Assembly (NCBI GenBank): GCA_963675135.1
Contig: OY776122.1
Span: 88,112,472-88,176,471 of the forward strand
Origin: Galeopsis tetrahit
Taxonomy: Eukaryota > Streptophyta > Magnoliopsida > Lamiales > Lamiaceae
Direction of reading: 5' to 3'
Length of the DNA: 64,000 bases
This document shows, one piece after another, positions 34,217 to 46,378 of this stretch. Position 1 is the stretch's first letter, and the number at the start of each line of letters is the position of its first letter. Made by a program: the position numbers and the translations under genes. Below the pieces are notes generated by a model. The model saw nothing but the letters and a program-made list of their open reading frames with translations, was not told the DNA's origin and made no database searches.

Positions 34217-35461
34217 AAAGCCATATCCCACATCCTAAGTATCCACAAGCATGTTGCATGCGACAAATTGGAAATTAACGGGCCGGCCCAATGTAAAGAA
34301 ATTGTAATTGCTCTTGGGCCCATTTCATATTTTGGGGGTTAATTGGCTTCGGCCATTCGGGGGATACACACGCAATACGCAGAGAGCACATTGGCGAAAA
34401 CAGGGGCATCTTCCATTGGGGGAGAAATCTCTTCTCCTCCCCACCACTCCACTCAATAGATTAGTTAGTTTTAATTGTTCTTTCATTTCTTAGATAGATT
34501 TTAATGTAGTGTTTCAATTTAATGTTGGCATTGAAGATTTTGAAGACTAGAGGTGATATTTTTCTTATTGCAAATTTAATTTGGTAATTTCATTTTCATT
34601 CATGTTTTGTAGTTTAGTTTATATGAGTTTTATTCTAGTTGTTAATTTAGACATGGGCTAATCTCCAATTGCTTTGGGTGTGGATGTTTTGATGAGAATT
34701 TAGTGTAATTGTGGATTAATTGTATGATTAGCTTATAATTTTGGTGTTTAGGTTTCTAGGGTTGTATTTTGATGATTCATTTGGTTGATCAACCCTATTA
34801 GCAAGCATGTTCGATTATGTTTATTGCAACGAGAGTTGGGTAGCATGATTGAGAGTGTGAGTGTGAGCTTTGATCAATTGAATAGAAGTTAATTAGTAAT
34901 TAGCTCACCCGAGATGGGTGTTAATGGCTAGACCGACAACCTTAGACACTAAACGAGTAGAGGTCGTCTAGGAGTTTGGTGAGAGGGCGTTTCATAAGCA
35001 TTAGTAACCGTGTTGAAAGTGCTTATGCAACACTATCTTAGGAGCTTATGGTATTTGGTTAGATCCTATAATTGCTAATCAATGCACGATGTTTACCTAT
35101 GCCTTTCGAGGGGGTTTGCACACTTATGTGATAGCCTTTAGCTTGACCCAAAATTTGTAGTAAAATCATGTAATTGGTTCACTAGTTCACTTAATTTCTC
35201 ACAAAACGGAAACACCCGAGGCAATACACTTCTCTTGCACTTTCATCTTTTTGAGAGTTAGTTTTAGTTGTTTGCATTAGTTGTTTATTTTCTTAGTTGG
35301 TATTTGTTTTATCCTCACGTTTAGCTTTTATAACACCATTTTAACTTATAGTCGTATACTTACTCAACTATAACGAACCCATACGCTTGTGGGGATTGTT
35401 ATTGTTGTGCTAAAAAGTGTGCAAAATACGATCCAAGTCAACTAACGAGGCATAAAGTTCA

Positions 35462-35657
35462 CTTTTTGTCATCCTATTGTTTCAATTTTTTTAATTTAAT
35501 AACTAAAAAGGAATCTAAATATTAATATCAATTTAATCCACAAGATTTATAAGACCAAACTTTTTGTCATCCCATTGTTTCAATTTTTTTAATTTAATAA
35601 CTAAAAAGGAATCTAAATATTAATATCAATTTAATCAACAAAATTTATAAGACCAAA
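35462..35657. repeat. 98-bp tandem duplication
   Basis: Two head-to-tail units start CTTTTTGTCATCC[TC]ATTG, at 35462 and 35560. They differ at only a few positions, for example CCACAAGATTTA against CAACAAAATTTA. The AT-rich unit follows the LTR. No function is suggested. Confidence 0.9.
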
Positions 35658-35751
35658 CTGAGCTTTGTATGTACGACTAATCATCTATATGTTTCTTTAT
35701 TATATTTTGTTGGGCTTTTTGGGCTCCTGGCCTAAAATCTCAAAGACCTTA

Positions 35752-36502
35752 GACCATCTCCAGCGGTACTTCATAAATGGAGTTAAACTCCATTTATGAA
35801 GTTTTGCTCCCTCCAACCGTACTCTATTTTGAAGATTTGAAATAGAGTTTTGAATAGTAAACTCTATATATGGAGTTTACTATTCAAAACTCTATATTTT
35901 ATAACTATTATTGTATTAATATTTACAATTTTGTATTACAATTCTATATTAATAATTTGTTAAATATAATTACAATTTTATTGTTATACTAATTTATAAT
36001 TTAATTTTAATTGTGTAATTAATTTTATTTTTGTGTATTATTATTACCTACAAAAAAATAAAGTAAAATACAATAAAACATATATTATATATTATATATT
36101 AAATACATTATATATTAAAACGGACATACATGCATTACCTAGCTATAACACTGACATATTAAAATAAGTGAACACAAACTGAAAAGAAATACAAATACAC
36201 ATAATAAAAAATGATACACTAGTACGGCGAAATGTTGGAAAACTACAAATTTATTTACATTTTATGATTTTGATAAAATTAATAATATTTAATTCATAAT
36301 TGAATATTTAATTGTATAAATTAATTTAAATACGTAGATAAATATATTATTTAATGATTGTAATATATTGAAAGTGATTAAAATAATAAATAAAGTAAGA
36401 TATAGAGTTTCATGGTTGGAGAAGATTTTTAAAATAGAGTGTGAAAAAGTGTATTTTGAAGTTTAGAGATCTTCATATGGAAGTTTGTGGTTGGAGATGG
36501 CC
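35752..36502 (-). mobile_element. Tourist-like PIF/Harbinger element, copy 2
   Basis: Flanked by TTA (35749-35751 and 36503-36505), with ends GACCATCTCCAGC and, reversed, GGCCATCTCCAACC. It is the reverse complement of the element at 2387-3154 along nearly its whole length (751 against 768 bp), including the AAATAGAGTTTTGAATAGTA block. It is non-coding. Confidence 0.87.
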
Positions 36503-36533
36503 TTACGCCGATTTGTGCCTTTTTAAAGGCGTG

Positions 36534-37498
36534 GGGTATATACCCTCCAGCTTTGTTTAATACACTCCACTTTCATTTTTATTAATTAAATATTCATACA
36601 AAATAATAATTTTACTCTTTTATTAAATCATGTTAAGATACATACACTCCCCTACAATTTAAACACAATCATAACCCTAACCCTATAATTAGATAGCCGC
36701 CGTCGTCGACGCACCACCACCACCCCAAACAAATTCTAACACCCCTCTGGTCGTCGCTTTCGCCGCCTCTCTGGCCGCGGCAGCCTCCACACCTCCAGCA
36801 GCCACCATCACCACCTCAAATAAAATTTAGAAATAAAAAAAAATCTTAGTATTTTTAACAAACCAGAGTCGACCAAAAAGGCAAAAACACTCCGATCGAC
36901 ACTGGTTTGTAGACCAAATTTCGAAAGAAAATTAAAATTTTTTTTGTAATTTTCGACCATTATTGGTCGCCCAAAAACACTCTCGTCGACAATAGGTTAT
37001 CGACGAGAGTGTTTTTGGGCGACCAATAATGATCGAAAATATAAAAAAAAAAAAAAAAAAAAAAAAACCTGTTCTTTGCCGGCGACTTGGGGAACGACGA
37101 CTGGCTGGCTTGGGTGGAGTCTAGTTCAAGGCGGCGGAAGGCATGAGAAGAGGCTGAAGTGGCGTCGCTGGGGGCGGGCCGCGACGGCCGGAGGCGAGCT
37201 GGAGCGGCGGGCGCTGGAGGGCCGCAGTGGATGTCGACGGACGACTGGGGAAGAACATGGTGGGAGAAGAAGAAAATGGATTTAGGGTTTATAAATGAGG
37301 AAGAAGAAAAGAGTGGAGAAGAAGAATGAAAATTAGGGTTTTAGAGTTAGGGTTGTGTTTAAATTGTAGGGGGGTGTATGTATCTTAACATGTTTTATTG
37401 TATTTTATTTGAAGGACAAAATAAGTATTTTACATAAATAGTTAATTTAAAAAAACGGAGGGGGAGTGCATTAAACAAAGCTGGAAGGGTATATACCC
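36534..37498. mobile_element. MULE with GTCGAC palindrome, member C
   Basis: The inverted ends are GGGTATATACCCTCCAGCTT (left) and GGGTATATACCCTTCCAGCT (right, reversed), followed by the shared ACACTCC/GGAGTG motif. The interior repeats the plan of members A and B: AT-rich edge, ACCCTAACCCTATAATTAGA near 36675, palindromes at 36858-37040, an A-run, and a GC-rich block at 37075-37260. No clean 9-bp target duplication was found. The similarity of the ends seems to continue outward (AAAGGCGTG against AAAAACGCTA), so the true ends may lie a few bases further out. Confidence 0.78.
36858..37040. repeat. GTCGAC palindrome module in MULE member C
   Basis: The second palindrome, 36949-37040 (92 bp), has 44-bp arms with two mismatches around a TAGG loop. 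The arms start ATTTTCGACCATTATTGGTC. The first unit (36858-36920) keeps the pair ACAAACCAGAGTCGA/TCGACACTGGTTTGT, but its second arm is decayed. Confidence 0.93.
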
Positions 37499-38934
37499 TA
37501 GCGTTTTTAAATTAATTAAGTAATGAATCAATTGAGTAACCAATAAAAATAAAAATATATACCTTATTATTATTATTATTATTATTATTATTGTTAATTA
37601 ATTCTATAAAAACGATAATATAAATTTTAGGGTTAATTCTAAATAAATACACCATATTTCGTATTAGTATCAATTTAATCACGACTTTTATAATTATTGT
37701 AGAAAATTCTAACATTTTATCGTGTTGCAATTAGATATACTTTTTTTTTCCGCCAAGACGACGTGGCTTGCTGGAGCTTGCCATGTCAGATTACAAATAT
37801 TCTTTTTTATTTTACACATCAGATTACACTTTATAAAAATAAAAATAAAATTTGCGCTTCTTTTGCGTCTACTCAAAATTTTAAAACAAATACGCATAAT
37901 CAATATTCACCATAATTTTTTCATCTGAATTTCACTCGTTCTACATAATTTCAAAACAAACATAATATCAATGATCCAATAGATCTAAACTATTATTATT
38001 ATGCGAATTTTTAAAAATAATTTTAATTAAATACTATATGTAAATATTTTGCGTTGCTCATATTTGACACCGTAACACTCGTGCGCATATTGCCCGAGCA
38101 AGGAGAAAGAAAAAAAAAATATAGGCAAAAATTAAATAAAAGGGAAAAGTGTATAGATTGTTATGGAAATTGGAAAGAGTACTTCAATAAAAGAATAAAG
38201 ACAAAAAAAAAAAAAGTAGCTAATTAGTGAATTTGGGAATTAGTGATTACTGTCTTATTGGGAACGAACGTTTGAGCTGTTTGGAATGTCGCTAATTAGT
38301 TGTATGTATACGTTTAAAATTAATGAATACAAGACTTTTTAAATGATAAAATCTTGCAGGAGACTAACTCCTTTTTAATATACCATGATCCGTGAGCTTA
38401 TTATAAACCTGGTACTCTATTTGAATTGTATTATAAAACAAAATGAGGTAAAAATAATATACTAATCCGTAAACTTATTATTCTACTTTAGTGAAATTTT
38501 GTCTTATACATGATATTGTTTCATAAAAGAGTACATATAGAGTGCGTTTGTTTTGAGATGTAAAATTTAATTTTGAAATTTTAAAATCTAACTCATGTTC
38601 TACTTTGAGATTTAGAATTATAATTTCAAAATCTCACCTATAAAATACCTATAAATTTTATAAAATGCACCATATAAATACCTACAAATCCTATATAACT
38701 ATGAATTTAAATTATATTATACTTAAAATTAATTCGTATTGAATTATAAATTAATATAGTAATAAGTTTATTATAATAATTTAAACCCATTATTTTTATT
38801 TTTATTTTTTGAAATAATTTGAACCCATTATTTTGAAAATGGAGTTTATATCCACCACTAGCAGTCGTCTTCACAAAAATAAAATAAAAAAAATAATAAT
38901 AGATGTTTGTTCCCCTTTTAATCTTTTTGTTTTT
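37499..38934. other. AT-rich intergenic region
   Basis: No gene was found. An (ATT)n microsatellite lies at 37566-37592. A block at about 37930-38100, with ACACTCGTGCGCATATTGCC at its right end, is found inverted at about 46136-46300. Confidence 0.55.
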
Positions 38935-39213
38935 TTTTTTTTTATGGAAGTTAAATATCCATTCCATTTTTCCCCTCCCCATGACTCGAACTTTTTTTTT
39001 TTTTTTATGGAAGTTAAATACCCATCCCATTTTTTCCCTCCCCATAACTCGAACCCAGGACCTCTAGAAAAATACCCATCCCATTTTTCCCCTCCCCATG
39101 ACTCGAATTTTTTTTTTTTTTTTATGGAAGTTAAATATCCATCCCATTTTTCCCCTCCCAGGACCTCTAGGTAGTGGTCCTCTAACCACTTGAGCTATCC
39201 CACTTTGTCCCTT
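38935..39213 (-). mobile_element. tRNA-derived SINE with repeated 3' part
   Basis: Read on the - strand, from about 39207 the sequence is tRNA-like. GGGATAGCTCAAGTGGTTAG contains an A box, and GGTTCGAGTTATGGG near 39055 fits a B box. A body AGGGGAAAAATGGGATGG, the phrase ATTTAACTTCCAT and a poly(A) run follow. The body-plus-tail portion occurs about three times in tandem (tails at 39109-39123, 38991-39006 and 38932-38943), with B-box pieces (TTCGAGTCATGGGG) between them. The result is a composite of SINE copies rather than one clean insertion. Confidence 0.72.
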
Positions 39214-39542
39214 TTAATTTTTTGTTGTTTATACTTTATATAGCCATTTATCTCTACATTAGTGGTAGCCTCTTGTTACTAAAAATAAAATAAAATTTGT
39301 ATGTTGAAAATTAATTTGAATTGGCTACAAATTTGACTTTATATAAAGCCAGTTGCACAATTAACTCACATGTTCCTCACAGTCACATCATGGTAAGTTT
39401 GTAACAATATTGTTTCCCGATATAATCCCTGGCAAGGATCCTAAATATCTTATAAGATTGTACAGATTCAGCGGAATAACTTTATTTAAGGTTACCTCTC
39501 AAAAAAAAAAAAAACTTTTATTTCAGTGCAAGTATTTAGTAG

Positions 39543-39590
<48 letters not shown>

Positions 39591-40860
39591 TAAGAAGTGT
39601 AATACTTCGCCATTCACAAATAATACTAATATTTTAGCATTATGAATTTATACACAATTAAATAGTATTTTAAAATTTTTTTATCCATTATTCTAATTTT
39701 ACGCTCTTTAAATTTTAAATAATAGTCTTTATTTCTAACTTACAATTCTTAATTAATTGTCCCTCATTCTTAATTTTAGACATGTGAAAAGATAAAATTT
39801 TATGGTAAGCTAAAATAATAGAATGTAATAAAAAAATTATTCATTATTAATTTGTCAATACATACCTTCTAAGGAACTTACATTATTAATAAAATTTATT
39901 TGCTTGAACAAAAAAAAAATTGTCAATACATACCACTCTTGTAGTCAACATGTTCTGTAACTATCCTAATAAAACTCCTAAATTTTATACATTTTTAATT
40001 CGATTAATTGTTTCATTACTTACTTTCAAATTTTTATCCGGTTAATTTGGTAATAATCATATTTGTATTAAAAGAATGGTACTATTCGGTTCAAGTAAGG
40101 TCAAAAAGTTAATGATCATTTTTATTTAACCCTGAGTTTTATTCGTGTTCGATGATTTTTAAGTTCTGTACACTCCAAGGGGGATATTTTCAAATTCTAG
40201 TGAGTGCTTAAAAGTTTTTTTTTCCTTTTTTCAAAGCAGTCCTCTCACTGATTTTGAATCTGAGAAGTGATTGTCACTGTTTTACAGTAATTGCAAACAC
40301 ACACATTTTCTTAAAAGTGAAGTAATGAGAGAGGGTTATGTTGAACAATGGACCAATTATTTTTAGCGGAACAAGCACGAATTCGGTCCATAAATGATCA
40401 TCAGATAATTTTTTATTGATTTTTGAAAAAAAACATGAATCAGAGTTTAATTAAACAAAAAAAATTCTTTAATAGATGAGCAAAGTTGGTAGACATGGTT
40501 GGATAGCAAGTTAGCAACAGTACAGTAATTAGAACATTCACTATATAAATGCCATTTAATGCTATATTTTTTAGATAATATAGACACGTTTTATTAAATG
40601 CGTATCCTCGAATAGTGAGTGAAGATAAATTATGTATTAACGTGTAATTTATCTAAAATTAGATATACACTTATAAATTTAATGCTGATATTTGAATGGT
40701 GACATAATTAGTTGAATAAAGTAATAATCCGATGACACACTCGAAATTAAACAAACGCGTGATTTATTAGAGAAAATTGACTTTTTATTCTATGTAATAT
40801 AAACATATGCGGTTGTAGATAAATATGTTTTACACAAAAAAAAAAAACACACAAATATTA
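39214..40860. other. AT-rich intergenic region
   Basis: No gene was found. A (TA)n microsatellite lies at 39547-39581. A degenerate relative of the MITE at 19283 may lie near 40179-40310 (GGGGGATATTTTCAAATTC at the left, GCAAACACACAC at the right). Confidence 0.45.
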
Positions 40861-41558
40861 GAAGTACTATTCAATAGTTTAAAATTGTGATTTTGAAAAA
40901 AGCCAAAAGTGGTTAGAAAATATTTTTGATATTTGAAGTGGGTAAAAAATATTTTGGTAACTTCAAAGTGGATGGTTTGGGCTATTCTCATAGAGCGAGT
41001 ATTATGGAAGGATTCATTTTGAAATTTGAGAGTTTTTGTAATTGAAATGTCTTTGATTAATAATTTTGATACATGTAATTAAATGTAAGATATCCTGGCG
41101 AATACACATATTTTCCATAAGTTGGTTTAAATTTTGAACGGGTGTGATTCTGAATTATCAGTTTATGGCAGCGTAAGGGATTAGTTTACCTTAATCCCAT
41201 AGGAGAGGGTCCAATTTTGAATACAACTGAACACAAGTGTGGTTCTCATTTATTGGAAAAAATAATGACGGGATTAGTTGACCTTATCCCATAGGAGAGA
41301 GTTCAACATCGAGATTTTAGATTTAATTACCTTAATTATAGTTCATCCTTTAATTAGATTTGTGACCGTGAACAATAAATACGATTACATACAAAACTAG
41401 AAATTGATTGACCATAATTGATTAGTCCCTTAATCGAATATGTGGTCCAAATTTTAATTTTTAAATTAAAATTCATGGAAAAAAAATATAATATACTCCG
41501 TATTAAACAAAAGTATAGGAGACAGCCAAAATTTATCAAGTAATCAAAACAAAGAGGC

Positions 41559-41893
41559 TACAACAATCTGGATAGATGTAGTGTGGAGCATATGGAATTT
41601 GCGGAACGTGTTTCAACAAAGGCAAAATGAACAGAAGAAAAGTAGTGGAAAGCATCAAATGTAGGCTGAAGGTATGGCTACGAAACAAGTACAACAAAGT
41701 AAAGGAGTGGTCCATTGAGAGCGCGCTGGAGGATTAACCCAACATCCTGCTTCGAAGGAATGGGTGCAGCAGCCTAGCAAGAAAGGATGCAGAGCTTCCG
41801 TTCAATTAGAGACAATATGTATGACTCATATCATGTGATATTTGTAAGGGTGGTGTACCCTCTTGTACCCATTTTTTTACAAATAAAAAGTTG
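41559..41893 (+). mobile_element. LINE 3'-end fragment, present only in the left copy
   Basis: In the right copy, CAAAACAAAGAGG runs directly into GTGGCTTTTTCAATAG (47778). In the left copy about 335 bp intervene. The insert encodes a typical LINE C-terminal tail, IDVVWSIWNLRNVFQQRQ, which then continues after a frameshift as VESIKCRLKVWLRNKYNK and ends WSIESALED-stop. It finishes with a short A-rich tail (AAATAAAAAG). It is a heavily 5'-truncated, broken copy. Exact target duplication limits are unclear. Confidence 0.8.
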
Positions 41894-41904
41894 TGGACCT
41901 TTTT

Positions 41905-42277
41905 AATAGAATATTAATATTTAAAAAATAGATTAATATAATATTATTGTTTGAATGAAATTTAATAAAATAAAGAAGTGTGCCGTAGAAATAAAGAAGG
42001 CCTTTCTCCAAACATAGGCTCAAAGCACACTGTGTCAGTTTTAGAAATTGCAGAATGTGTCAGTTTCAGGAATTGCAGAATGTGTCAGGAATAGTAAAAT
42101 GTGTCAGTAATTACAGGAATTGCAAAATGTGTTAGGAATAGTAAAACGTGTCAGTAACGACAGGATGTGTCAGTTTCAGGAATGAAAATGTGTCAGGAAT
42201 AGTAAAATGGGTACAGGATGTGTCAGTTTCAGGAATGATGGAATGTACCTTTTTCAAGAAGGGGCGCCGTCTTTATC

Positions 42278-42309
<32 letters not shown>

Positions 42310-43218
42310 TTAATTAATTTTATCCCTATTAATATTGAAGGTAGGAATAAAATCTATCCACCTATAATATTTTTTAAAATTCAATTTAATATATATATAT
42401 AATATTAAATTATCTTAATCTTAATTCTTACTAATATTCTATATTTGTGATATTAGTGGGTGGGGGGACGCTTATAATTTTAATATTTTATATTTGTGAG
42501 ATTATAATATTTTATCTTTATAATTTTAAATTTATAGTAAAAAATATAAGTAATAATTATTATTGTCTTGAAATTAAATTTTAATTTTAAAATATTATAA
42601 ACTAATACATATAGAATAATATTAATATTGAGATTATAATGAGATTTTACTATTTTAAAATTGAAATTTAATGTAAAGATAATAATAATTATTAGTATAT
42701 TTTTAACTATATAAATTTTAAATGATATTATAATCTCACAAATATAGAAAAGTAAGTTTAAGATAAATTAAATTATATTAAGTAAGTTTAAGATAAATTA
42801 AATTAAATTTTAAAAAATATTATAAGTGGCGTGCCTTCTTTAAAATCCTCATTTCTTAAAACTCTTAATTTCTGTAATTTTAAATTTTTTTCTCTTTTCT
42901 CTCTCTCTTTTTCAACTGTTATTTTTTAAATTATTTTTTCTTTCTTATGTGTTCTCTCCCTCACACCCTTCCACTTAGGTTTAATTTTTTAAATTATAAT
43001 TATAATTTTATTTAATAATTATATTAAAATTTATTAAATAATTTATTTTACCATCTCACGAATTTCGCGGTCTTGCACTAATTATATATTAAGGGCTCTG
43101 CCACCACATTCTGAGGGTTCACGTTTGGAGAAAGGTCTTCTTTTTATTTTATTAAACTTTATTTAAACAATAATATTATATAAATTATGTTTTAAATATT
43201 AATATTCTATTTAAAAAA
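41905..43218. mobile_element. Long-inverted-repeat element in the left duplication copy
   Basis: Ends of about 100 bp are inverted relative to each other: AATAGAATATTAATATTTAA through AAATTTAATAAAATAAAGAA and CCTTTCTCCAAAC at the left, and the reverse series at 43125-43218. The counterpart in the right copy (about 47795-48745) shows the same arrangement, so the insertion predates the segmental duplication. The interior is AT-rich with no transposase. No target duplication was fixed. Confidence 0.6.
42025..42250. repeat. Expanded minisatellite (GTGTCAG-based)
   Basis: Irregular units of about 20-30 bp combine GTGTCAGTTTCAGGAATTGC and GTGTCAGGAATAGTAAAAT. I count around eight to ten GTGTCAG-type cores. 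The matching place in the right copy (47920-47990) has only two or three units. It is followed by a (TA)n run at 42278-42302. Confidence 0.85.
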
Positions 43219-44985
43219 CGGAAATGTGAGTGCAAATCAATTGGCGAATTAATAACTCAATATATGAGTGTAAGTGTATCAAGTTTGTTTGACAATGTGT
43301 CTCACATAATTAATAATCTGTCTATTGTTTAAATACAATGAGTGATGAGTGATATGGAACCTATACATGGTTGTTTTCATGAAACACATTACCTGCATAG
43401 TAAAATATTTGTACATATTAAATTGTATAAATAATTTATGCATGTTAATTTGCAAAAAAATTATCATCAAATTTCATATTAAAATTGTGTAAAAGGGGGA
43501 CCGAATACAAATGATTTCAGCATTGTTAAAAAAAAAAAAGTTAGTAAAGAGTTTATAATTTTTTTCAGTCAATTATATGGTGAAATCGATGACTATCATT
43601 TTATATTATAATAATTAATACTTTTAAATGAAATAATTAATGATGACAAATTGGTACATTTGAATAATATGACTAATATTATTTAAAAATACACGTGACA
43701 TATAAGACAATATATGGTGAAATCGATTGACATTCTGAAACTCTGTCTTCTTTTATGAGTCCCTAGATTGCAAAATTAATTATTTAGCTATAAACAATAA
43801 GCAGCTAAATTAGTAAGAAAAATAAAATAAAATGTTGATTTAAATATGTCAAAAATTTGTATTCTATTTTTCCATAATAACTTTTCCACTTTTTTTGGTG
43901 TACCATAATTACTTTCACACCCTGAAAATTGAAAATCATTTATAAAATATATTTTTACTATATTCACAATTTTACATAAAATGTCATTACTTTTGATCTA
44001 CATATATACACAAGTCAACTTATTTATTTATTTATACATAAAAATTTATAAAATCACCTCTCAAAACTCTATTCATCATTACACTTTCTTAACATATGTG
44101 TAAACTAACCTATAAAAGTTAGTGTGAAATCGAGGGTGTATAAGATTGCCTCATACATTAGATATACAAATATTTATCCAATCGACCTCACGCAATTCTC
44201 GCTCTTTAGATTTATGAAAAATTTAAATCAAGGCTCACCTGGTAACACTACTATTTTTTTTTTTTTTAAATTAGAGATGACGTTTTAAAAAATGTGAAAC
44301 AAAAGTTTGTTCTCTATCTACTTTTACTTTTTCGTTATTGCATCAAATAACTGGATAAGTAATTATGAATTTCATTTTGTGATGATTTTCATACATGTAA
44401 TGGCACTCAAAATGTGAAAGGAGAGTAATACTCCGTAATTAAAAATTTCAAAGGTAATTTTATAAAATTTTATATATAAAATAAATGAATTGATTTTCAT
44501 TAGAGAGGATAACTAATTTATTTTAAATTGTTAAAAAAAGAAAAATGTAAAAATAATTATATAAAATATTTATTATGGTGGGTGCCAACCAATTTACACA
44601 GTACAAAAAAAAACATTGGGAGTCGGTATGAAAGTGGTATGAAAGTGTAAATAAAGGAAAATGAAAGCATGGGTGGGTTAATGAGGAAAGAACTAAATTA
44701 ATTTAATCCATAATTTTTTTCTTTTATTAAAGAGTTGGCATTTGGTATATACGTATATACGATCTGTATGTATAGGTGAAAACGTATGCCGAGTGAGGGC
44801 GTTAACAAAGGCACATAGGACACTGTTTCCTTGGCACATTTCTCCATTCTCCATTCTCTCTCATCACTAGTGAGTCCAATACACTCACTCTTCATTCTCT
44901 CCTCTGGTTTTCTGACTTTCTCCACTTTCTCTGTAATCTGTGCCCTTGCAATGGCTTCATTTTCAAGGATTTTACTCTCCGATCT

Positions 44986-46378
44986 TGACTCTTTAAAATA
45001 TTAGTAAAATCTAGCATAAATTAAAATGTTAATTTAAAGTCTAGGAATGCATTAGTAAAATTAAAACATAAATTAATATATGCAATAAGTCTAAACTAAG
45101 TAACTCATTCTTCTGTTTTTTTTAGGTAACTCATTCTAAGAGACTTCTAATTAATTAATGTAGAGTCTAAACTATTAGTAAAATTATTAATATAAATTAA
45201 AATTTTAATCTAGAGTCTAGAAACACATTAGCAAAATTAAAACATAAATTAATAAAATATTAGAACATAAATTATATTCTACTTAAATTATCATACAACT
45301 TAAATATTAAATAAAAAATATAACATACCTTTTTTTTTTTTTACAGGAAAATATAACATACCTTAATAAGAGAGGATGATTTTTGCTAAACAACAATGAG
45401 GAGAAGAGAAATGATGTGAAATGGTAAATTTAAATTTTGGCAAATGACCGTGTAGTGTGTGTTGCATATATAAATGAATGGATGCGAATGCAGAGGGTTT
45501 GGGTATTGAAGACGGTCAAATGGTAAAATGGGGTAAGGGCAGGGTGCAGTGGGTAGGTGTAGCAATTGGGCATAGGTTTTAAGTTTGTCACATGTTTATC
45601 AACTCAAAATTTTATTGGAGTACTTTTTATATTAAATTTTTTTTTACCTTCCCAATGCATTATATTTGAAAAAAAAATGTAAATAAAAAATAGTTGAAAC
45701 CATATTTAAAGCTCACTCTTGCAAGTGAGTTTCAAATTGTTTTTTTCTCATGTGTTGTTTACTTTTCCTCTATCTCACTCTCTCTTTTCACTAATTTTTT
45801 ACTTCTACTTACTATAATTTTTTTTACCCAGTTCCTCATTTCTTCTCCACATCATTTTCTATCTCCATTGTGAATACTCTTATACCCTTCATTTGAGTTA
45901 GAAGTAGAAATTCACATAGATTATGTTGCGCTGACACATACCATTATCGGGGGATGCCGATTTCTTTCCATAGACACCTGTGCTAAGAGCACCCTCGCTG
46001 TTTCAAGTGAGTGGCGTCCACAAAGGGAGCTCCTATTTAATTTAGTAAACCAACCCCAAACACCAATATATCATTAAAATAAATAAATTAAACAGTGATA
46101 TTTAATTATAAAAGCCACCAAATGCACCCTTGTTTTCTCGAGTCAATATGCGCACGAGTGTTATGGTGTCAAATATGAGCAACGTAAAATATTTACATAT
46201 AGTATTTAATTAAAATTATTTTAAAAAATTCGCATATTAATAGTTTAGATCTATCTGGATCATTGAGGTTATGTTTGTATCATGTGAAATTCTGTCCAAA
46301 AAGAAAAAAAGTAGAATAGGTTAAATTCGATGGAAAAATAATATTGAATATTAATTATGTGTGTTTGTTTTGGAATTA
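44986..46378. other. Spacer between the two duplication copies
   Basis: AT-rich DNA without a gene. A diverged tandem repeat with an offset of about 170 bp, containing TTAAAACATAAATTAATA and TAGAGTCTA words, lies at 45000-45270. An inverted relative of 37930-38100 is at about 46136-46300 (CAATATGCGCACGAGTGTTA). Duplication copy 2 begins near 46379. Confidence 0.55.

Larger units (their letters stand above)
32583..35445 (+). repeat. 3' LTR of the Ty3/gypsy element, interrupted by a MULE
   Basis: The LTR starts TGATTAGTGTGAAAATTGCT directly after the polypurine tract. It is split by the MULE at 32947-34216 and resumes at 34226. Without the MULE it is about 1.6 kb, in the range for Tat/Athila LTRs. 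The right boundary is uncertain: no clear CA end or 5-bp target duplication could be fixed, because the 5' LTR is missing. About 35445 is an estimate, before the tandem repeat at 35462. Confidence 0.6.
40861..44985 (+). repeat. Left copy of the tandem duplication of the AGO4 upstream region
   Basis: This segment of about 4.1 kb matches 46379-50690 in order and orientation. It starts TACTATTCAATAGTTTAAAA and ends within CAATGGCTTCATTTTCAAGG, then diverges after about 44985. The best-conserved part is at the right: the ATATACGTATATACGATCTG promoter block (44748) and the following leader (CATCACTAGTGAGTCCAATA) are almost identical to the AGO4 leader. The AGO4 coding part is missing, so this is an orphan promoter and leader. 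It carries a private LINE insertion (41559-41893) and an expanded minisatellite (42025-42250). Confidence 0.9.

Noticed and set aside
39040..39210. Possible tRNA gene on the - strand
   Set aside because: A and B box-like sequences are present, but no cloverleaf can be completed, and a poly(A) tail and repeated bodies follow. It is a tRNA-derived SINE.
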